44,688 nucleotides of DNA from Eisenbergiella porci (GCF_009696275.1 NZ_VUMI01000047.1:1-44688), one strand, 5' to 3'; shown: positions 26,904 through 36,271, counted from the stretch's first letter. The notes: generated from the letters alone by a model not told the origin. Made by a program: numbers and translations.

Positions 26904-28520
26904 ATGAAAAAGGCTATAGCAATGTTTCTGACCTTGGCAATGGGAGTTTCCATGCTTGCCGGCTGCGGAAACAGCAGCACAACAACAGCGGGGGGAGAGA
27001 GCGCGGCAGGCGCAGCGGAATCTGTGGCAGACAGCGGGGAAACGCCTACGCTCACTTTTTTCGATAAGAACTCGGGTTCCAAGCAGTTTGACGATCCCGT
27101 AGCTCTTGAACTGATGAAACGGACCGGAATCAATATCGAGGTAGTGAACCCGACGGGAGATCCTGCGGAGAAGCTGGCGCTTATGCTGGCCGGCAAGGAC
27201 TATCCCGACATTGTACTGATGGACAGGGGAAGCGATATTGTAAACAAATATATTGAAGCGGGGGCGCTTGTTAACCTGACGGATTATCTCGATCAGATGC
27301 CTAATGTCAAGGAGATGTACGGTGACACCCTGAAGAAAACGAGATGGACTGACGGACAGAACTATTATTTATCCAACTGGTATGGAATGGATCCCGACCC
27401 GGTAAGCGGATTTATTCTCAGATACGATATCATGTGTGAGCTGGTGGGCAAGGAAAGGGCGGACAGTGACGAACCCTTTACCACATCTGAAATCATGGAG
27501 GTATTCCGCCAGTATAAGGAAAAATATCCTGAGGTTGACGGGAAAAATACCTTTGCACTGACCCTTGGGGACGAACAGGACAGCAAGGGAGCCATCCTGG
27601 GCATGTATGGTATGAAAACCTATTATGAAAAGGACGGAAAGCTTTACTGGGAAATCAGAGATCCCAGATATCTGGAAGCCATGCATTTTATCAACGGTGT
27701 TTATGAGGAAGGACTCCTGGAGAAGGAATGGGTTTCCAACAACGATGAACTGTTTAACCAGAAGCTGTCAACCGGAAATATTCTGGGATACATCGGTGCA
27801 TACTGGGCTGCCTGGACCGCGAATTCCAGCCTGAACAGCACCGTAGGACCGGATGCCAACTACCTTGCCTATAAAGTGGTTCCTGATGGCTATGATCCTG
27901 ATAAGACAACACTGGGCGGGCGTTCTTCCCTGGGCTGGGATGCCATTGCCATTACCAATAACTGCAAGAACCTTGACGCCGCCCTGAAATTCATCGACTA
28001 TTGCGCAAGCCAGGAGGATCAGGATCTGATGTTATGGGGAATCGAGGGCGTGCACTGGACAAAAGACGGTGACACCTATGTGCCCAACGAAGAAATTCTT
28101 GACGGACTGCAGAACAATCTGGATAAGACCCGTGAAGAGACCGGTATTACCAGATGGACCTGGTTTGTAAGAAATGCCTCCACCCATAAAGACGGTTCTC
28201 CCAGCCGTATGCAGATGTCCAGAAAAGACATTACAGCGACCTGGGCGGATAAGAATCTGACCAATACCTATTGGGATACCGCTGAATTTGACAATCTGAT
28301 TCCTACAGGAAGCGATCCTGTAGCCCTGAAGGCACAGAAAGTCCAGGATATCATCAAGCAGGCTTATCCAAAGATGATTAACGCGGCATCCCCGGAGGAA
28401 GTGGATAAGATTTATAATCAGATGCTCGCTGACTGCGAAGCCGCAGGCCTGGAAGAGGTAGAAGCGAAAATCAATGAAAATTACGCAGCGCGTATGGAAA
28501 TCTGGAATGCGGATAACTAG
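26904..28520 (+). CDS. Extracellular sugar-binding lipoprotein, LplA-like
   Basis: This is a 538-residue lipoprotein. A signal peptide MKKAIAMFLTLAMGVSMLAG precedes lipid-attached Cys21, then a short Gly/Ser/Ala linker. The mature part has the usual opening LTFFDKNSGSKQFDDPVALEL, MLAGKDYPDIVLMDRG, and the C-terminal block YDPDKTTLGGRSSLGWDAIAI. It captures an oligosaccharide outside the cell and hands it to the two downstream permeases. ATG 26904 has GGAGAGG at the right distance. Unlike the homologous gene at 7826, it is intact. A 12-bp hairpin follows the stop codon. Confidence 0.92.
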   Translation: MKKAIAMFLTLAMGVSMLAGCGNSSTTTAGGESAAGAAESVADSGETPTLTFFDKNSGSKQFDDPVALELMKRTGINIEVVNPTGDPAEKLALMLAGKDYPDIVLMDRGSDIVNKYIEAGALVNLTDYLDQMPNVKEMYGDTLKKTRWTDGQNYYLSNWYGMDPDPVSGFILRYDIMCELVGKERADSDEPFTTSEIMEVFRQYKEKYPEVDGKNTFALTLGDEQDSKGAILGMYGMKTYYEKDGKLYWEIRDPRYLEAMHFINGVYEEGLLEKEWVSNNDELFNQKLSTGNILGYIGAYWAAWTANSSLNSTVGPDANYLAYKVVPDGYDPDKTTLGGRSSLGWDAIAITNNCKNLDAALKFIDYCASQEDQDLMLWGIEGVHWTKDGDTYVPNEEILDGLQNNLDKTREETGITRWTWFVRNASTHKDGSPSRMQMSRKDITATWADKNLTNTYWDTAEFDNLIPTGSDPVALKAQKVQDIIKQAYPKMINAASPEEVDKIYNQMLADCEAAGLEEVEAKINENYAARMEIWNADN

Positions 28521-28554
28521 GACAGCCGGTACTTATTAACATAAGAAGCTATTG

Positions 28555-28582
28555 GAAACGCGGTTTAAACAAACCGCGTTTC
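28555..28582 (+). promoter_or_regulatory. Intercistronic hairpin after the binding-protein gene
   Basis: A perfect 12-bp stem (28555-28566 with 28571-28582) with loop AAAC lies between the binding-protein stop and the first permease start. No long T-run follows, so it is more likely an mRNA-stabilising or partial-termination element than a full stop. Such elements keep binding protein in excess over permeases. Confidence 0.6.
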
Positions 28583-28603
28583 TTAAAAAAAGGGGGTATT
28601 AAT

Positions 28604-29554
28604 ATGGCGAAAAGTGCTGCAGTGAAGCCGCCTAAAAAACCGCTGAAAAGCAGACTGTGGAATCAGAGATATTTGTTTTTGCTGATGCTGCCGGCCGTTG
28701 TCTGGGTTGTATTTATATGCTATGCTCCAATGACCGGGCTTTACATGGCCTTCACAAACTATTCGCCCACAACGGAAGGGTATTTCCACGATCTGCTGGG
28801 AGCGCCGTTTGTAGGGGTGGACTGGTTTGAATATTTCTTTCAGAACGATTTTGTAATGATTATGCGCAACACGCTGGCTACCAGCCTTCTGACTCTGCTG
28901 TTTTCCTTCCCGGCGCCTATCCTGATCGCTATTTTCCTGAATGAGGTGCGCAGTATGCGGATGAAAAAGTTCGTGCAGACCGCATCCTATCTTCCCTACT
29001 TTATTTCCTGGGTTATTGCGGCGAATATTTTCCTCACCTTCCTTTCGGGTGACGGTGTGGTAAACGATATCCTTCAGTTCCTTCATTTTACGGATGAGGA
29101 TATCCTGTTCTTCCAGAAGGGGCCTTATTTCTGGTGGATCATTGCAATCGCCAATACATGGAAGGTCATGGGCTATAACGCCATCATCTATCTGGCGGCG
29201 ATTTCAGGCATAGATCAGGAACAGTATGAAGCGGCGGAGGTGGACGGCGCCAACCGGGTGCAGCGGATTATTCACATCACGCTTCCGGCAATCAGGCCTA
29301 CCATCTGTATTCTGTTGATTCTCGCCATCGGAGGAATCCTGAATACAGGCTTTGAGCAGCAGCTGCTGATGCAGAACGATTCCATCCTGAATTATTCGGA
29401 CGTGCTTGATACCTACGCTTACCGGTATGGTATGAAAAACGGGATGTATTCCTACGGCACCGCAGTTGGCCTGTTTAAGTCCATTGTATCGTTTATCCTG
29501 GTGCTGAGCGCCAATTCAATTACGAAGAAGCTGAACGATTCGGCACTGTTTTAA
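28604..29554 (+). CDS. Carbohydrate ABC transporter permease, LplB type
   Basis: This 316-residue inner-membrane protein begins with a positively charged stretch (KPPKKPLKSRLWNQRY), then the first helix (LFLLMLPAVVWVVFICYAPMTGLYMAF). It carries the EAA loop EQYEAAEVDGANRVQRIIHITLP (near 206-228) for contact with the ATPase. The motif AFTNYSP after helix 1 and the length fit LplB. It pairs with the permease at 29641. GGGGG in the leader serves as ribosome binding site. The protein is similar to the permease at 9621, so the two loci in this window are related. Confidence 0.92.
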   Translation: MAKSAAVKPPKKPLKSRLWNQRYLFLLMLPAVVWVVFICYAPMTGLYMAFTNYSPTTEGYFHDLLGAPFVGVDWFEYFFQNDFVMIMRNTLATSLLTLLFSFPAPILIAIFLNEVRSMRMKKFVQTASYLPYFISWVIAANIFLTFLSGDGVVNDILQFLHFTDEDILFFQKGPYFWWIIAIANTWKVMGYNAIIYLAAISGIDQEQYEAAEVDGANRVQRIIHITLPAIRPTICILLILAIGGILNTGFEQQLLMQNDSILNYSDVLDTYAYRYGMKNGMYSYGTAVGLFKSIVSFILVLSANSITKKLNDSALF

Positions 29555-29565
29555 GGGAGGACGAG

Positions 29566-29588
29566 AGTTTGAAGGTTCCCTTCAAACT
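29566..29588 (+). promoter_or_regulatory. Intercistronic hairpin between the two permease genes
   Basis: A perfect 10-bp stem (29566-29575 with 29579-29588) with loop TTC begins 12 bases after the first permease stop. A smaller CAGG/CCTG hairpin lies at 29608-29619. No T-run follows, which suggests an mRNA processing or stability element. Confidence 0.5.
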
Positions 29589-29640
29589 ACTGATTAATGC
29601 TGTATTGCAGGCAAGCCTGTGATATGCAGGGGGTAAGAAC

Positions 29641-30540
29641 ATGAAAAATAGAAAAATCAGACATAGAAGCAAGGAAGACTGGATTCTTGATATCCTTAAG
29701 GTTATCGTTCTCTCCGTGGTTACTATTATTACGGTATATCCGTTCTGGAATATTTTTATTATTTCTATCAACGATGCCACGGATGCCATCCGCGGAGGGC
29801 TGTATTTCCTTCCCAGAAAGCTGAGCTTTTCAAGCTATATGGAAATACTCACCAAGAAAACATTCCTTGGCTCCATCAAGGTGAGCGTGGCAAGGACGGT
29901 CATCGGAACGCCCATAGCAGTGCTGGCAACCTCCATGCTTGCCTATTCACTGTCCAGAAAGGATCTGGTAGGGCGTAAGTTCTGGAACCTGCTGTTTATT
30001 TTCACCATGTATTTCGGCGGCGGGCTGGTTCCGTACTATATGGTGTTAAAGGGGATTCACATGCTGAATACCTTCTGGGTATTTATTTTCCCGCTGATGA
30101 TGAGTGTATACAATATGATACTGGTAAGATCCTATGTGGAATCCATGCCGGAATCCCTGTTTGAGGCGGCGAAGATAGACGGCGCCACGGATCTGACCGT
30201 ATTTTTCCGGCTGGTGCTGCCGCTGGCGAAGCCGATTCTGATGACGATAGGTTTGTTTGTGGCGGTCAACCAGTGGAACTCCTGGTTCGACGCTTACCTG
30301 TATACATCGTCCCAGAGCCTGAAACCCATGCAGTCCGTGCTGGTGGAAATCCTGAACCAGTATCAGACGGGAGGGAGTGTATCCCAGCAGATGTCAAACG
30401 CGAAATCCGGAATGACGGTGACGCCGGACAGCATCCGGATGGCTGCAACCATGGTGGCGACCATACCGATCATTATGGTATATCCTTTTATCCAGAAATA
30501 TTTTGTCAAGGGAATTATGCTCGGAGCGGTTAAGGCCTGA
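29641..30540 (+). CDS. Carbohydrate ABC transporter permease, YtcP/AraQ type
   Basis: This is a 299-residue inner-membrane permease. Helix 1 reads VIVLSVVTIITVYPFWNIFIIS. The MYFGGGLVPYYMVLK segment and the EAA loop SLFEAAKIDGATDLTVFFRL (near 171-190) are typical of the YtcP group, as is the ending YPFIQKYFVKGIMLGAVKA. It is the second subunit of the transporter with the gene at 28604. GGGGGT lies about 8 bases before the ATG. The substrate is probably an alpha-linked oligosaccharide given the downstream clan GH-D enzymes. Confidence 0.92.
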   Translation: MKNRKIRHRSKEDWILDILKVIVLSVVTIITVYPFWNIFIISINDATDAIRGGLYFLPRKLSFSSYMEILTKKTFLGSIKVSVARTVIGTPIAVLATSMLAYSLSRKDLVGRKFWNLLFIFTMYFGGGLVPYYMVLKGIHMLNTFWVFIFPLMMSVYNMILVRSYVESMPESLFEAAKIDGATDLTVFFRLVLPLAKPILMTIGLFVAVNQWNSWFDAYLYTSSQSLKPMQSVLVEILNQYQTGGSVSQQMSNAKSGMTVTPDSIRMAATMVATIPIIMVYPFIQKYFVKGIMLGAVKA

Positions 30541-30583
30541 TTAAAAACAGGCATTCGGACGATGTTTACTATGGGGGTTAATT

Positions 30584-32560
30584 ATGGTTTATAACAGGGG
30601 AAATGATAAAATAAATATATGCCTGGATCAGGAGAGCGGCACTTATTCACTGGAGCTTCAGGGGGGAGCTCTTAAGGATATGTGCGCGGCCGTCAGGCTT
30701 AAGGACGGAAGGCTTTTAAAAACCACAGATCTGTGGAAGCATGAAATATCGGAAACACAGAGCGATGAAGAGCCGGGGCGCTGCCGGAAGGTGTGCTTCC
30801 TCCATTCCGGCGGTCAGGAGTGGAGACTGGTCCAGGAATTCTGTATTTACGCAGACTTCCTGACCGTATCCGCCGCGCTGCTTGGCAGCCGGGAAACACA
30901 GAGCAACTATATTGCGCCGCTCTGCCCCGGAGAGGAAGGAAAACTGGATATGGAGGAGGACATCCGTTTCCTGTCCGCGCCCTTTGACAATGACAAATGG
31001 GCAAAATTCGTGGATTATCCCATCCAATATGCCCGGATGTCCTATGAATTCACGGCGCTTCATGAAGAAAACAGCGAAGCGGGGCTGGTTTTGGGTTCCG
31101 TGGATCACGATCACTGGAAAACAGGCTTTCTGGCGGAAACAGAAGAAGGAAGCGGCGTAACAGGCATCCGCGCGGTTTGCGGCGCGGCGACGGAGGATAC
31201 CAGGGATCTCAATGGCATAGCCCATGGCTATGTGCACGGGATGAATATAAAGAGCGCTCGTATTTTCGTGGGGTACTTTGATTCCATCCAGGAGGGCCTG
31301 AAGACCTACGGGGCCTGCAATGCGGCAATCCGGCCTGCGCTGCCCTGGAAGGGGCCCGCGCCCTTTGGCTGGAACAGCTTTGCGGCGCTGATGCCTTTGA
31401 TTTCCTTTGAAAAGTACAAAGAAGCCAGTGATTTTATGAAGAGCATCCAGGAAACGTTCCACGATGCAGACGGCACTCAGTATATTGACTATGATGCGGG
31501 CTGGGAACGTTTTACCAACAAAATGCAGGAAACCGTGGAATATGCCGGGGCAAACAACCAGAAGGCAGGCGCTTACTTCTGCCCTTTCATTGTTCTGGAG
31601 CCCTGGTTTGACAAAGAGGTTCCGGGCACGGGAGGAAATTATCTGTACCGGGATCTGATGCTGCGGGATGAGCATGGAGAGGTGCTTCCGCCGGTGGACG
31701 GACTTTATTCACTGGATGCAACCCATCCCGGCGTGCTGGAATATATGGAATATGTGACCGGAAAGCTGATACAATGGGGGTACAGGTTGGTAAAGACAGA
31801 TTTTACGGGCCATGGCTGCCGGGAGGGTGTATTCTATAATAAAGACATTACCACAGGGGTGGAGGCTTACAATTACGGAATGAGCCATTTTGTAAGATGC
31901 CTTTCTGAGGAAAGGGCCGGTTATCCCATTCTTATCAGCCTTTCCATTGCCCCGATTATGCCTCACGGCTACGGCCATGCCAGAAGGATTTCCTGTGATT
32001 CCTTCGGGAGCCTGGATCAGTCGGCTTATCTGAATAACTGCATCACCTATTTATGGTGGATGAATGACTGTTTGTACCGCTTTAATGATCCGGATCATAT
32101 CGTTACCTATAAAACCTATGACAAGCATACCACGACGCCGGAAGAGGGTATTACCCGTATGAATACGGGAGTTATCTGCGGCGGCCTGATGCTTGCCAGC
32201 GATGATTACGGAATGCCTGCCGCCCGTGAACGTTCCCGCCTGGTGCTTACCAATGAGGAGGTAAACGCTGTGGCCAGAAAAGGCGGAGCCTTCCGCCCCG
32301 TATCGGGCGCACGGGGAGAATTTGCGGCGGATGTATTTATGAGGCAGGAGGAGGACGCGGTACTGGTGGGAGTATTTAACTACAGCCTGTCGGACGAACG
32401 CCATATGGAAATCCCTCTGGAAAAGCTGGGACTTTCCGCCGGGGAAAGGTATACAATAAGAGATCTGTGGAGCAGACAGGAAACAGAGGCTGACAGCGGA
32501 GTTATCAGGGTTTCTTTAATACCCGCACAGTCAACCATTCTGAGAATCACAAAAGGATAA
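30584..32560 (+). CDS. Clan GH-D glycosidase (alpha-galactosidase-like), copy A
   Basis: This 658-residue protein has no signal peptide and should act on imported sugar in the cytoplasm. An N-terminal beta-sandwich (about 1-250) precedes a (beta/alpha)8 barrel starting at FGWNSFAALMP. The nucleophile is probably Asp406 in RLVKTDFTGHGCREG, matching the K-x-D pattern of GH36/GH31-like enzymes, and the acid/base probably Asp472 in GHARRISCDSFG. A C-terminal beta domain follows from about 570. The exact family (GH36 or a relative) and the linkage cleaved cannot be fixed by eye. The gene starts 44 bases after the permease and is followed by a paralogue 47 bases downstream. Confidence 0.8.
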   Translation: MVYNRGNDKINICLDQESGTYSLELQGGALKDMCAAVRLKDGRLLKTTDLWKHEISETQSDEEPGRCRKVCFLHSGGQEWRLVQEFCIYADFLTVSAALLGSRETQSNYIAPLCPGEEGKLDMEEDIRFLSAPFDNDKWAKFVDYPIQYARMSYEFTALHEENSEAGLVLGSVDHDHWKTGFLAETEEGSGVTGIRAVCGAATEDTRDLNGIAHGYVHGMNIKSARIFVGYFDSIQEGLKTYGACNAAIRPALPWKGPAPFGWNSFAALMPLISFEKYKEASDFMKSIQETFHDADGTQYIDYDAGWERFTNKMQETVEYAGANNQKAGAYFCPFIVLEPWFDKEVPGTGGNYLYRDLMLRDEHGEVLPPVDGLYSLDATHPGVLEYMEYVTGKLIQWGYRLVKTDFTGHGCREGVFYNKDITTGVEAYNYGMSHFVRCLSEERAGYPILISLSIAPIMPHGYGHARRISCDSFGSLDQSAYLNNCITYLWWMNDCLYRFNDPDHIVTYKTYDKHTTTPEEGITRMNTGVICGGLMLASDDYGMPAARERSRLVLTNEEVNAVARKGGAFRPVSGARGEFAADVFMRQEEDAVLVGVFNYSLSDERHMEIPLEKLGLSAGERYTIRDLWSRQETEADSGVIRVSLIPAQSTILRITKG

Positions 32561-32606
32561 GAAAAAATAATGCCCGCCTGAGCGGACAGATGGGAGAAAA
32601 TTAAGT

Positions 32607-34568
32607 ATGAATTGGGAAGGCCTGATTTTAGACGAGGAAACCGGACGCTTTACCCTTCGCTTTGCAGGAGGGGAATGCAGGGATTTATATGCGCAGGTAA
32701 AGCTGCAGGACGGCACCTGCCTGAAAACAACGGATATGAAGCTGCATAAAAAAAGGGAGACGGAGGTTACCACCGAAATAGGAAGCTGCCGCAGGGCGGA
32801 GTTTGTGCATGAGGACGGAGGCAGGATACAGCTGATACAGCAGTTCGACCTCTATGAAGAATACATGACCATCCGCCTGACCGCAAAAAGCCCTGATACA
32901 ATCACCACTAACTGCATGACGCCTGTCTGCGGCCATGGAGAGCAGCCGGTCCTTTCTATGGAAGGAGAAGAAATCCGCTTCCTCTCCGCCCCCTTTGACA
33001 ACGATAAATGGGCAAAATTCGTGGACTATCCGGTAAAATACTCTTCCATGTCCTATGAATTCACTGTAATCCATCCGAAAGAAGCCGCGTCCGGCCTGGT
33101 TATGGGCTCCGTGGATCACGACTGCTGGAAGACCGGCTTTTCCGCCAAAACCGACAAGGACGGAAGCATTGTGTGCCTGGAAGCGATCTCCGGCGTAGCA
33201 ACGGAAGACACAAGGGATCTGGACGGCGCCAGACACGGATATCTTACCGGGAAAGAGATCAGCAGCGCCCGTATTTTCCTGGGCTGGTTCAAAGATTTCC
33301 AGTCCGGCCTTGCGGTATATGGAAAAGCCAATGCGGCGATCCGTCCCGCCCTTCCCTGGAACGGCCCTGTAATCTTCGGCTGGAACAGCTGGGCAGCCCT
33401 GATGGGCAAGGTATCCTTTGAAAAATATAAGGAAGCCTGTGACTTTATGAAATCCATCAAGGATACCTACCAGGGATCGGATGGCAAACAATATGTAAAC
33501 TACGATGCGGCGTGGGGCCGCTTTACCAACAAAATGCGCGACTCCGTGGCCTATGCGGAAGCAAACGGCCAGGAACCGGGAACATACTACAGCCCCTTTA
33601 TCACCCACGAACACCAGTTTAAACAGGAAGTGCCCGGCACCAACGGAAATTACCTGTTTGAAGACCTTCTCCTGCGTGACGAAGACGGAAAGATCCTTCC
33701 CCAGATAGACGGCCTGTATTCCCTGGATCCCACACATCCGGGCACATTGGATTACATCTCCTATGAAACGGACAACATCATAAAATGGGGCTTCCGCAGT
33801 GTCAAAACCGACTTTGTTGGCCATGGCTGCCGCGAAGGCGTATTTTACAACAAAGAAATCACCACCGGCGTACAGGCCTTCAACTATGGAATGAGCCATT
33901 TCACAAAATGCCTCTCCGAAGAACGGGCAGGCTACCCCATTTTTATCAGCCTCTCCATCGCGCCCATAATGCCGCACGGCTACGGACACGCCAGAAGAAT
34001 ATCCTGCGACGCCTTCGGAAGCCTGGACCAGTCAGCCTACCTGAACAACTGCATCACCTACCTCTGGTGGATGAACGACTGCCTCTACCGCTTCAACGAC
34101 CCGGACCACATCGTAACCTACAAAACCTACGACAAACACTCCACCACCCTGGAAGAAGGCAGGACCCGCTACCACACCGGCGTGATCTGCGGAAGCCTGA
34201 TGCTCACCAGCGATGACTACGGAATCCCCGAAGCCAGGGAGCGCGCCAGAACGATCCTGACAAACGAGGAAATCAACGCCATAACCAGAAAAGGCGAAAG
34301 CTTCCGCCCTGTTTCCGGAGCCGCCGGAGAATTCGCCGCCGACACCTTCGTCCGCAAAGACGAGGATGCCACAATAGCCGCAGTATTCAACTACAGCCTG
34401 TCCGACGAGCGCCTTGTAGAAATCCCCCTGGAAAAACTGGGCCTCACCCCCGGACACCCCTACAAAATAAAAGACCTCTGGACCAAAAAAGTAACAGAAC
34501 CCCAGTCCAACACCCTCCGCCTCACCCTGCTGCCCGCACAATCCACAATCCTGAAGATCTACCAATAA
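32607..34568 (+). CDS. Clan GH-D glycosidase (alpha-galactosidase-like), copy B
   Basis: This 653-residue paralogue of the preceding enzyme has the same layout. The probable nucleophile is Asp402 in SVKTDFVGHGCREG and the probable acid/base Asp468 in RISCDAFG. From about residue 400 to 530 the two proteins are almost identical, while the N-terminal sandwiches differ more. Synonymous codons differ widely: copy B from about 33200 onward prefers codons ending in C. GGGAG precedes the ATG with a spacing of about 11. It is the last gene of the operon and is followed by a strong terminator. The two copies may have split substrates or product sizes; this is an inference. Confidence 0.8.
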   Translation: MNWEGLILDEETGRFTLRFAGGECRDLYAQVKLQDGTCLKTTDMKLHKKRETEVTTEIGSCRRAEFVHEDGGRIQLIQQFDLYEEYMTIRLTAKSPDTITTNCMTPVCGHGEQPVLSMEGEEIRFLSAPFDNDKWAKFVDYPVKYSSMSYEFTVIHPKEAASGLVMGSVDHDCWKTGFSAKTDKDGSIVCLEAISGVATEDTRDLDGARHGYLTGKEISSARIFLGWFKDFQSGLAVYGKANAAIRPALPWNGPVIFGWNSWAALMGKVSFEKYKEACDFMKSIKDTYQGSDGKQYVNYDAAWGRFTNKMRDSVAYAEANGQEPGTYYSPFITHEHQFKQEVPGTNGNYLFEDLLLRDEDGKILPQIDGLYSLDPTHPGTLDYISYETDNIIKWGFRSVKTDFVGHGCREGVFYNKEITTGVQAFNYGMSHFTKCLSEERAGYPIFISLSIAPIMPHGYGHARRISCDAFGSLDQSAYLNNCITYLWWMNDCLYRFNDPDHIVTYKTYDKHSTTLEEGRTRYHTGVICGSLMLTSDDYGIPEARERARTILTNEEINAITRKGESFRPVSGAAGEFAADTFVRKDEDATIAAVFNYSLSDERLVEIPLEKLGLTPGHPYKIKDLWTKKVTEPQSNTLRLTLLPAQSTILKIYQ

Positions 34569-34606
34569 ATCAACACAAATAGTTTATGACATTAATATAA
34601 AAATGA

Positions 34607-34663
34607 CTGTGGATCCCCCACCTGCAGAATATCACTACAGTTACGGGATCCACAGCCCTTTTT
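34607..34663 (+). terminator. Rho-independent terminator of the second glycoside operon
   Basis: An 11-bp stem (34607-34617 with 34645-34655) is followed by CCCTTTTT. The loop is 27 bases. A second small hairpin (CCACTA/TAGTGG, 34681-34697) lies just after. Confidence 0.8.
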
Positions 34664-34721
34664 CCCCCAAATCCTTTATCCCACTATTTAGTAGTGGTAT
34701 TCAATATTCTTCCGGCCAGCC

Positions 34722-35010
34722 AGTGAGGTGCCAGCCATGTTCGGTCCCAGGGCGGGGGCGGCGGGGAGTGTTTACAGAACCATTGGAAAAAACGGTGATG
34801 TTTCTTACTGCCCCGAAAGGCCAGGATTCCGCCGCCCCTAGCGGCTTGTCTGACGAAGACAGCAGACGCCAGTCGCTGTCTGAGGAGTTCCAGCCGCGTT
34901 GGCGAAATCCTGGCTTTTCGGGACAGTTAGAAACACCCCGTTTTTGAGACTGGCTCAGTAAACACCCCCGCCGCCCCCGCCCTGGGACCGAACATGGCTG
35001 GCACCTCACT
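34722..35010. repeat. 289-bp inverted-repeat element (MITE-like or long-hairpin RNA)
   Basis: The first 45 bases (34722-34766) and last 45 bases (34966-35010) are perfect inverted copies of each other, starting AGTGAGGTGCCAGCCATG. Inside, the two halves stay partly complementary almost to the centre near 34866, with conserved blocks such as CCCGAAA followed by GCCAGGAT. The ends are very G/C-rich. No transposase frame is convincing: the short open frames on both strands mirror one another because of the symmetry. It lies between a terminator and the ddh leader, with no clear target-site duplication. It could be a miniature transposable element, a REP-type repeat or a structured RNA. Confidence 0.75.
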
Positions 35011-35091
35011 CCTCCCCCGCCAAAAGAATTATGGAATTTCCCTCCCAATTATGTTAGGATGATAAAGAAAATATTTCAGAGGAGGATTCAG

Positions 35092-36078
35092 ATGAGCATA
35101 AGAATTGGCATATTAGGCTATGGAAACCTGGGCAGAGGCGTAGAATGTGCGATTAAGCAGAACCCGGATATGGAACTGGCGGCAGTATTTACAAGACGCG
35201 CGCCGGAATCCGTCAGGATTCAGACACAGGGCGTTCCTGTCTGCAGAATTGAAGATGCGGTGCAGATGCAGGATAAAATCGATGTCATGATTCTCTGCGG
35301 CGGAAGCGCCACGGATCTGCCTGTGCAGACACCTGAGTTCGTGCAGTATTTTAATGTAATAGACAGTTTTGACACCCATGCGAAGATCCCGGAACACTTT
35401 ATGGCTGTTGACGAGGCGGCGAAGAAGAGCGGAAAGGTAGGCATCATTTCCTGCGGTTGGGATCCGGGTATGTTTTCACTGAACCGCCTGTACGCAAACG
35501 CGGTACTCCCGCAGGGTAAGGATTATACCTTCTGGGGCAAGGGTGTCAGCCAGGGACATTCCGATGCCATCCGCCGGATTGAAGGGGTAGCGGATGCAAG
35601 GCAGTACACCATTCCCGTGGACGAAGCGCTGGCCAGCGTTAGAGCCGGAGAAAACCCGGAGCTGACCACCAGGCAGAAGCATACGAGAGAATGTTTTGTG
35701 GTAGCGCAGGAAGGAGCGGATAAGGCGCGTATTGAAGAAGAAATCAAGACGATGCCCAACTATTTTGACGAATACGATACCACCGTACACTTTATCAGCG
35801 AAGAGGAAATGAAGCGGGATCACAGCGGCATCCCTCACGGCGGCTTTGTCATCCGCAGCGGTAAGACAGGCTGGAATGAGGAGTTTGGGAACGTGATTGA
35901 ATACAGCCTCAAGCTGGATTCCAATCCGGCCTTCACTTCTTCCATACTGGTGGCTTTTGCAAGGGCGGCATACCGTCTGGCAGAAGAAGGACAGTCCGGC
36001 TGCAGGACAGTATTCGATATCGCGCCCGCCTATCTGAGCGCAAAGAGCGGTGAGGAACTGCGCAGAACCATGCTGTAA
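35092..36078 (+). CDS. ddh: meso-Diaminopimelate D-dehydrogenase
   Basis: This 328-residue cytoplasmic enzyme interconverts meso-diaminopimelate and L-2-amino-6-oxopimelate with NADP, a one-step route to lysine and peptidoglycan precursor. The NADP-binding start IRIGILGYGNLGRGVECAI, the CGGSATDLP and NVIDSFDTHAKIP segments, SCGWDPGMFSLNR, and WGKGVSQGHSDAIRRI are diagnostic of Ddh. The length equals the family's usual 326-328. ATG 35092 follows GGAGG; the frame extends upstream to 35059 without a site. A TGTTAGGAT extended -10 at 35052-35060 may be its promoter. It is transcribed alone and ends at a hairpin terminator. Confidence 0.95.
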   Translation: MSIRIGILGYGNLGRGVECAIKQNPDMELAAVFTRRAPESVRIQTQGVPVCRIEDAVQMQDKIDVMILCGGSATDLPVQTPEFVQYFNVIDSFDTHAKIPEHFMAVDEAAKKSGKVGIISCGWDPGMFSLNRLYANAVLPQGKDYTFWGKGVSQGHSDAIRRIEGVADARQYTIPVDEALASVRAGENPELTTRQKHTRECFVVAQEGADKARIEEEIKTMPNYFDEYDTTVHFISEEEMKRDHSGIPHGGFVIRSGKTGWNEEFGNVIEYSLKLDSNPAFTSSILVAFARAAYRLAEEGQSGCRTVFDIAPAYLSAKSGEELRRTML

Positions 36079-36152
36079 GCAGAAGAAAAAGATACATGAA
36101 AATTGCCTGGATACAGGCCGGATGGCCTGAAAAAAGGGCGCGGAAATTACTA

Positions 36153-36190
36153 AACCCGGAGGATTGATGAATCTTCCGGGTTGTTTTTTT
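36153..36190 (+). terminator. Rho-independent terminator of ddh
   Basis: A 13-bp stem with one G-U pair encloses the loop GATG, pairing AACCCGGA (36153-36160) with TCCGGGTT (36175-36182). It is followed by GTTTTTTT. The opposite strand has only a weak T-run for the convergent gene. Confidence 0.8.
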
Positions 36191-36271
36191 GAAGTATGAT
36201 ACCATATATAGTGAATTTGTTCTTTTTTTCTGTATCCCCGGTTTCTGCCATGCGCCATGTTTCCTGTCCTT

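Noticed and set aside
32685-33989. Long minus-strand frame over the second GH-D gene
   Set aside because: It arises because C-ending codons in the real gene remove stops on the other strand; the translation has no recognisable motif.
34603-35048. Short open frames on both strands inside the inverted-repeat element
   Set aside because: They mirror each other because the element is symmetrical, and they lack ribosome binding sites and protein-like composition.
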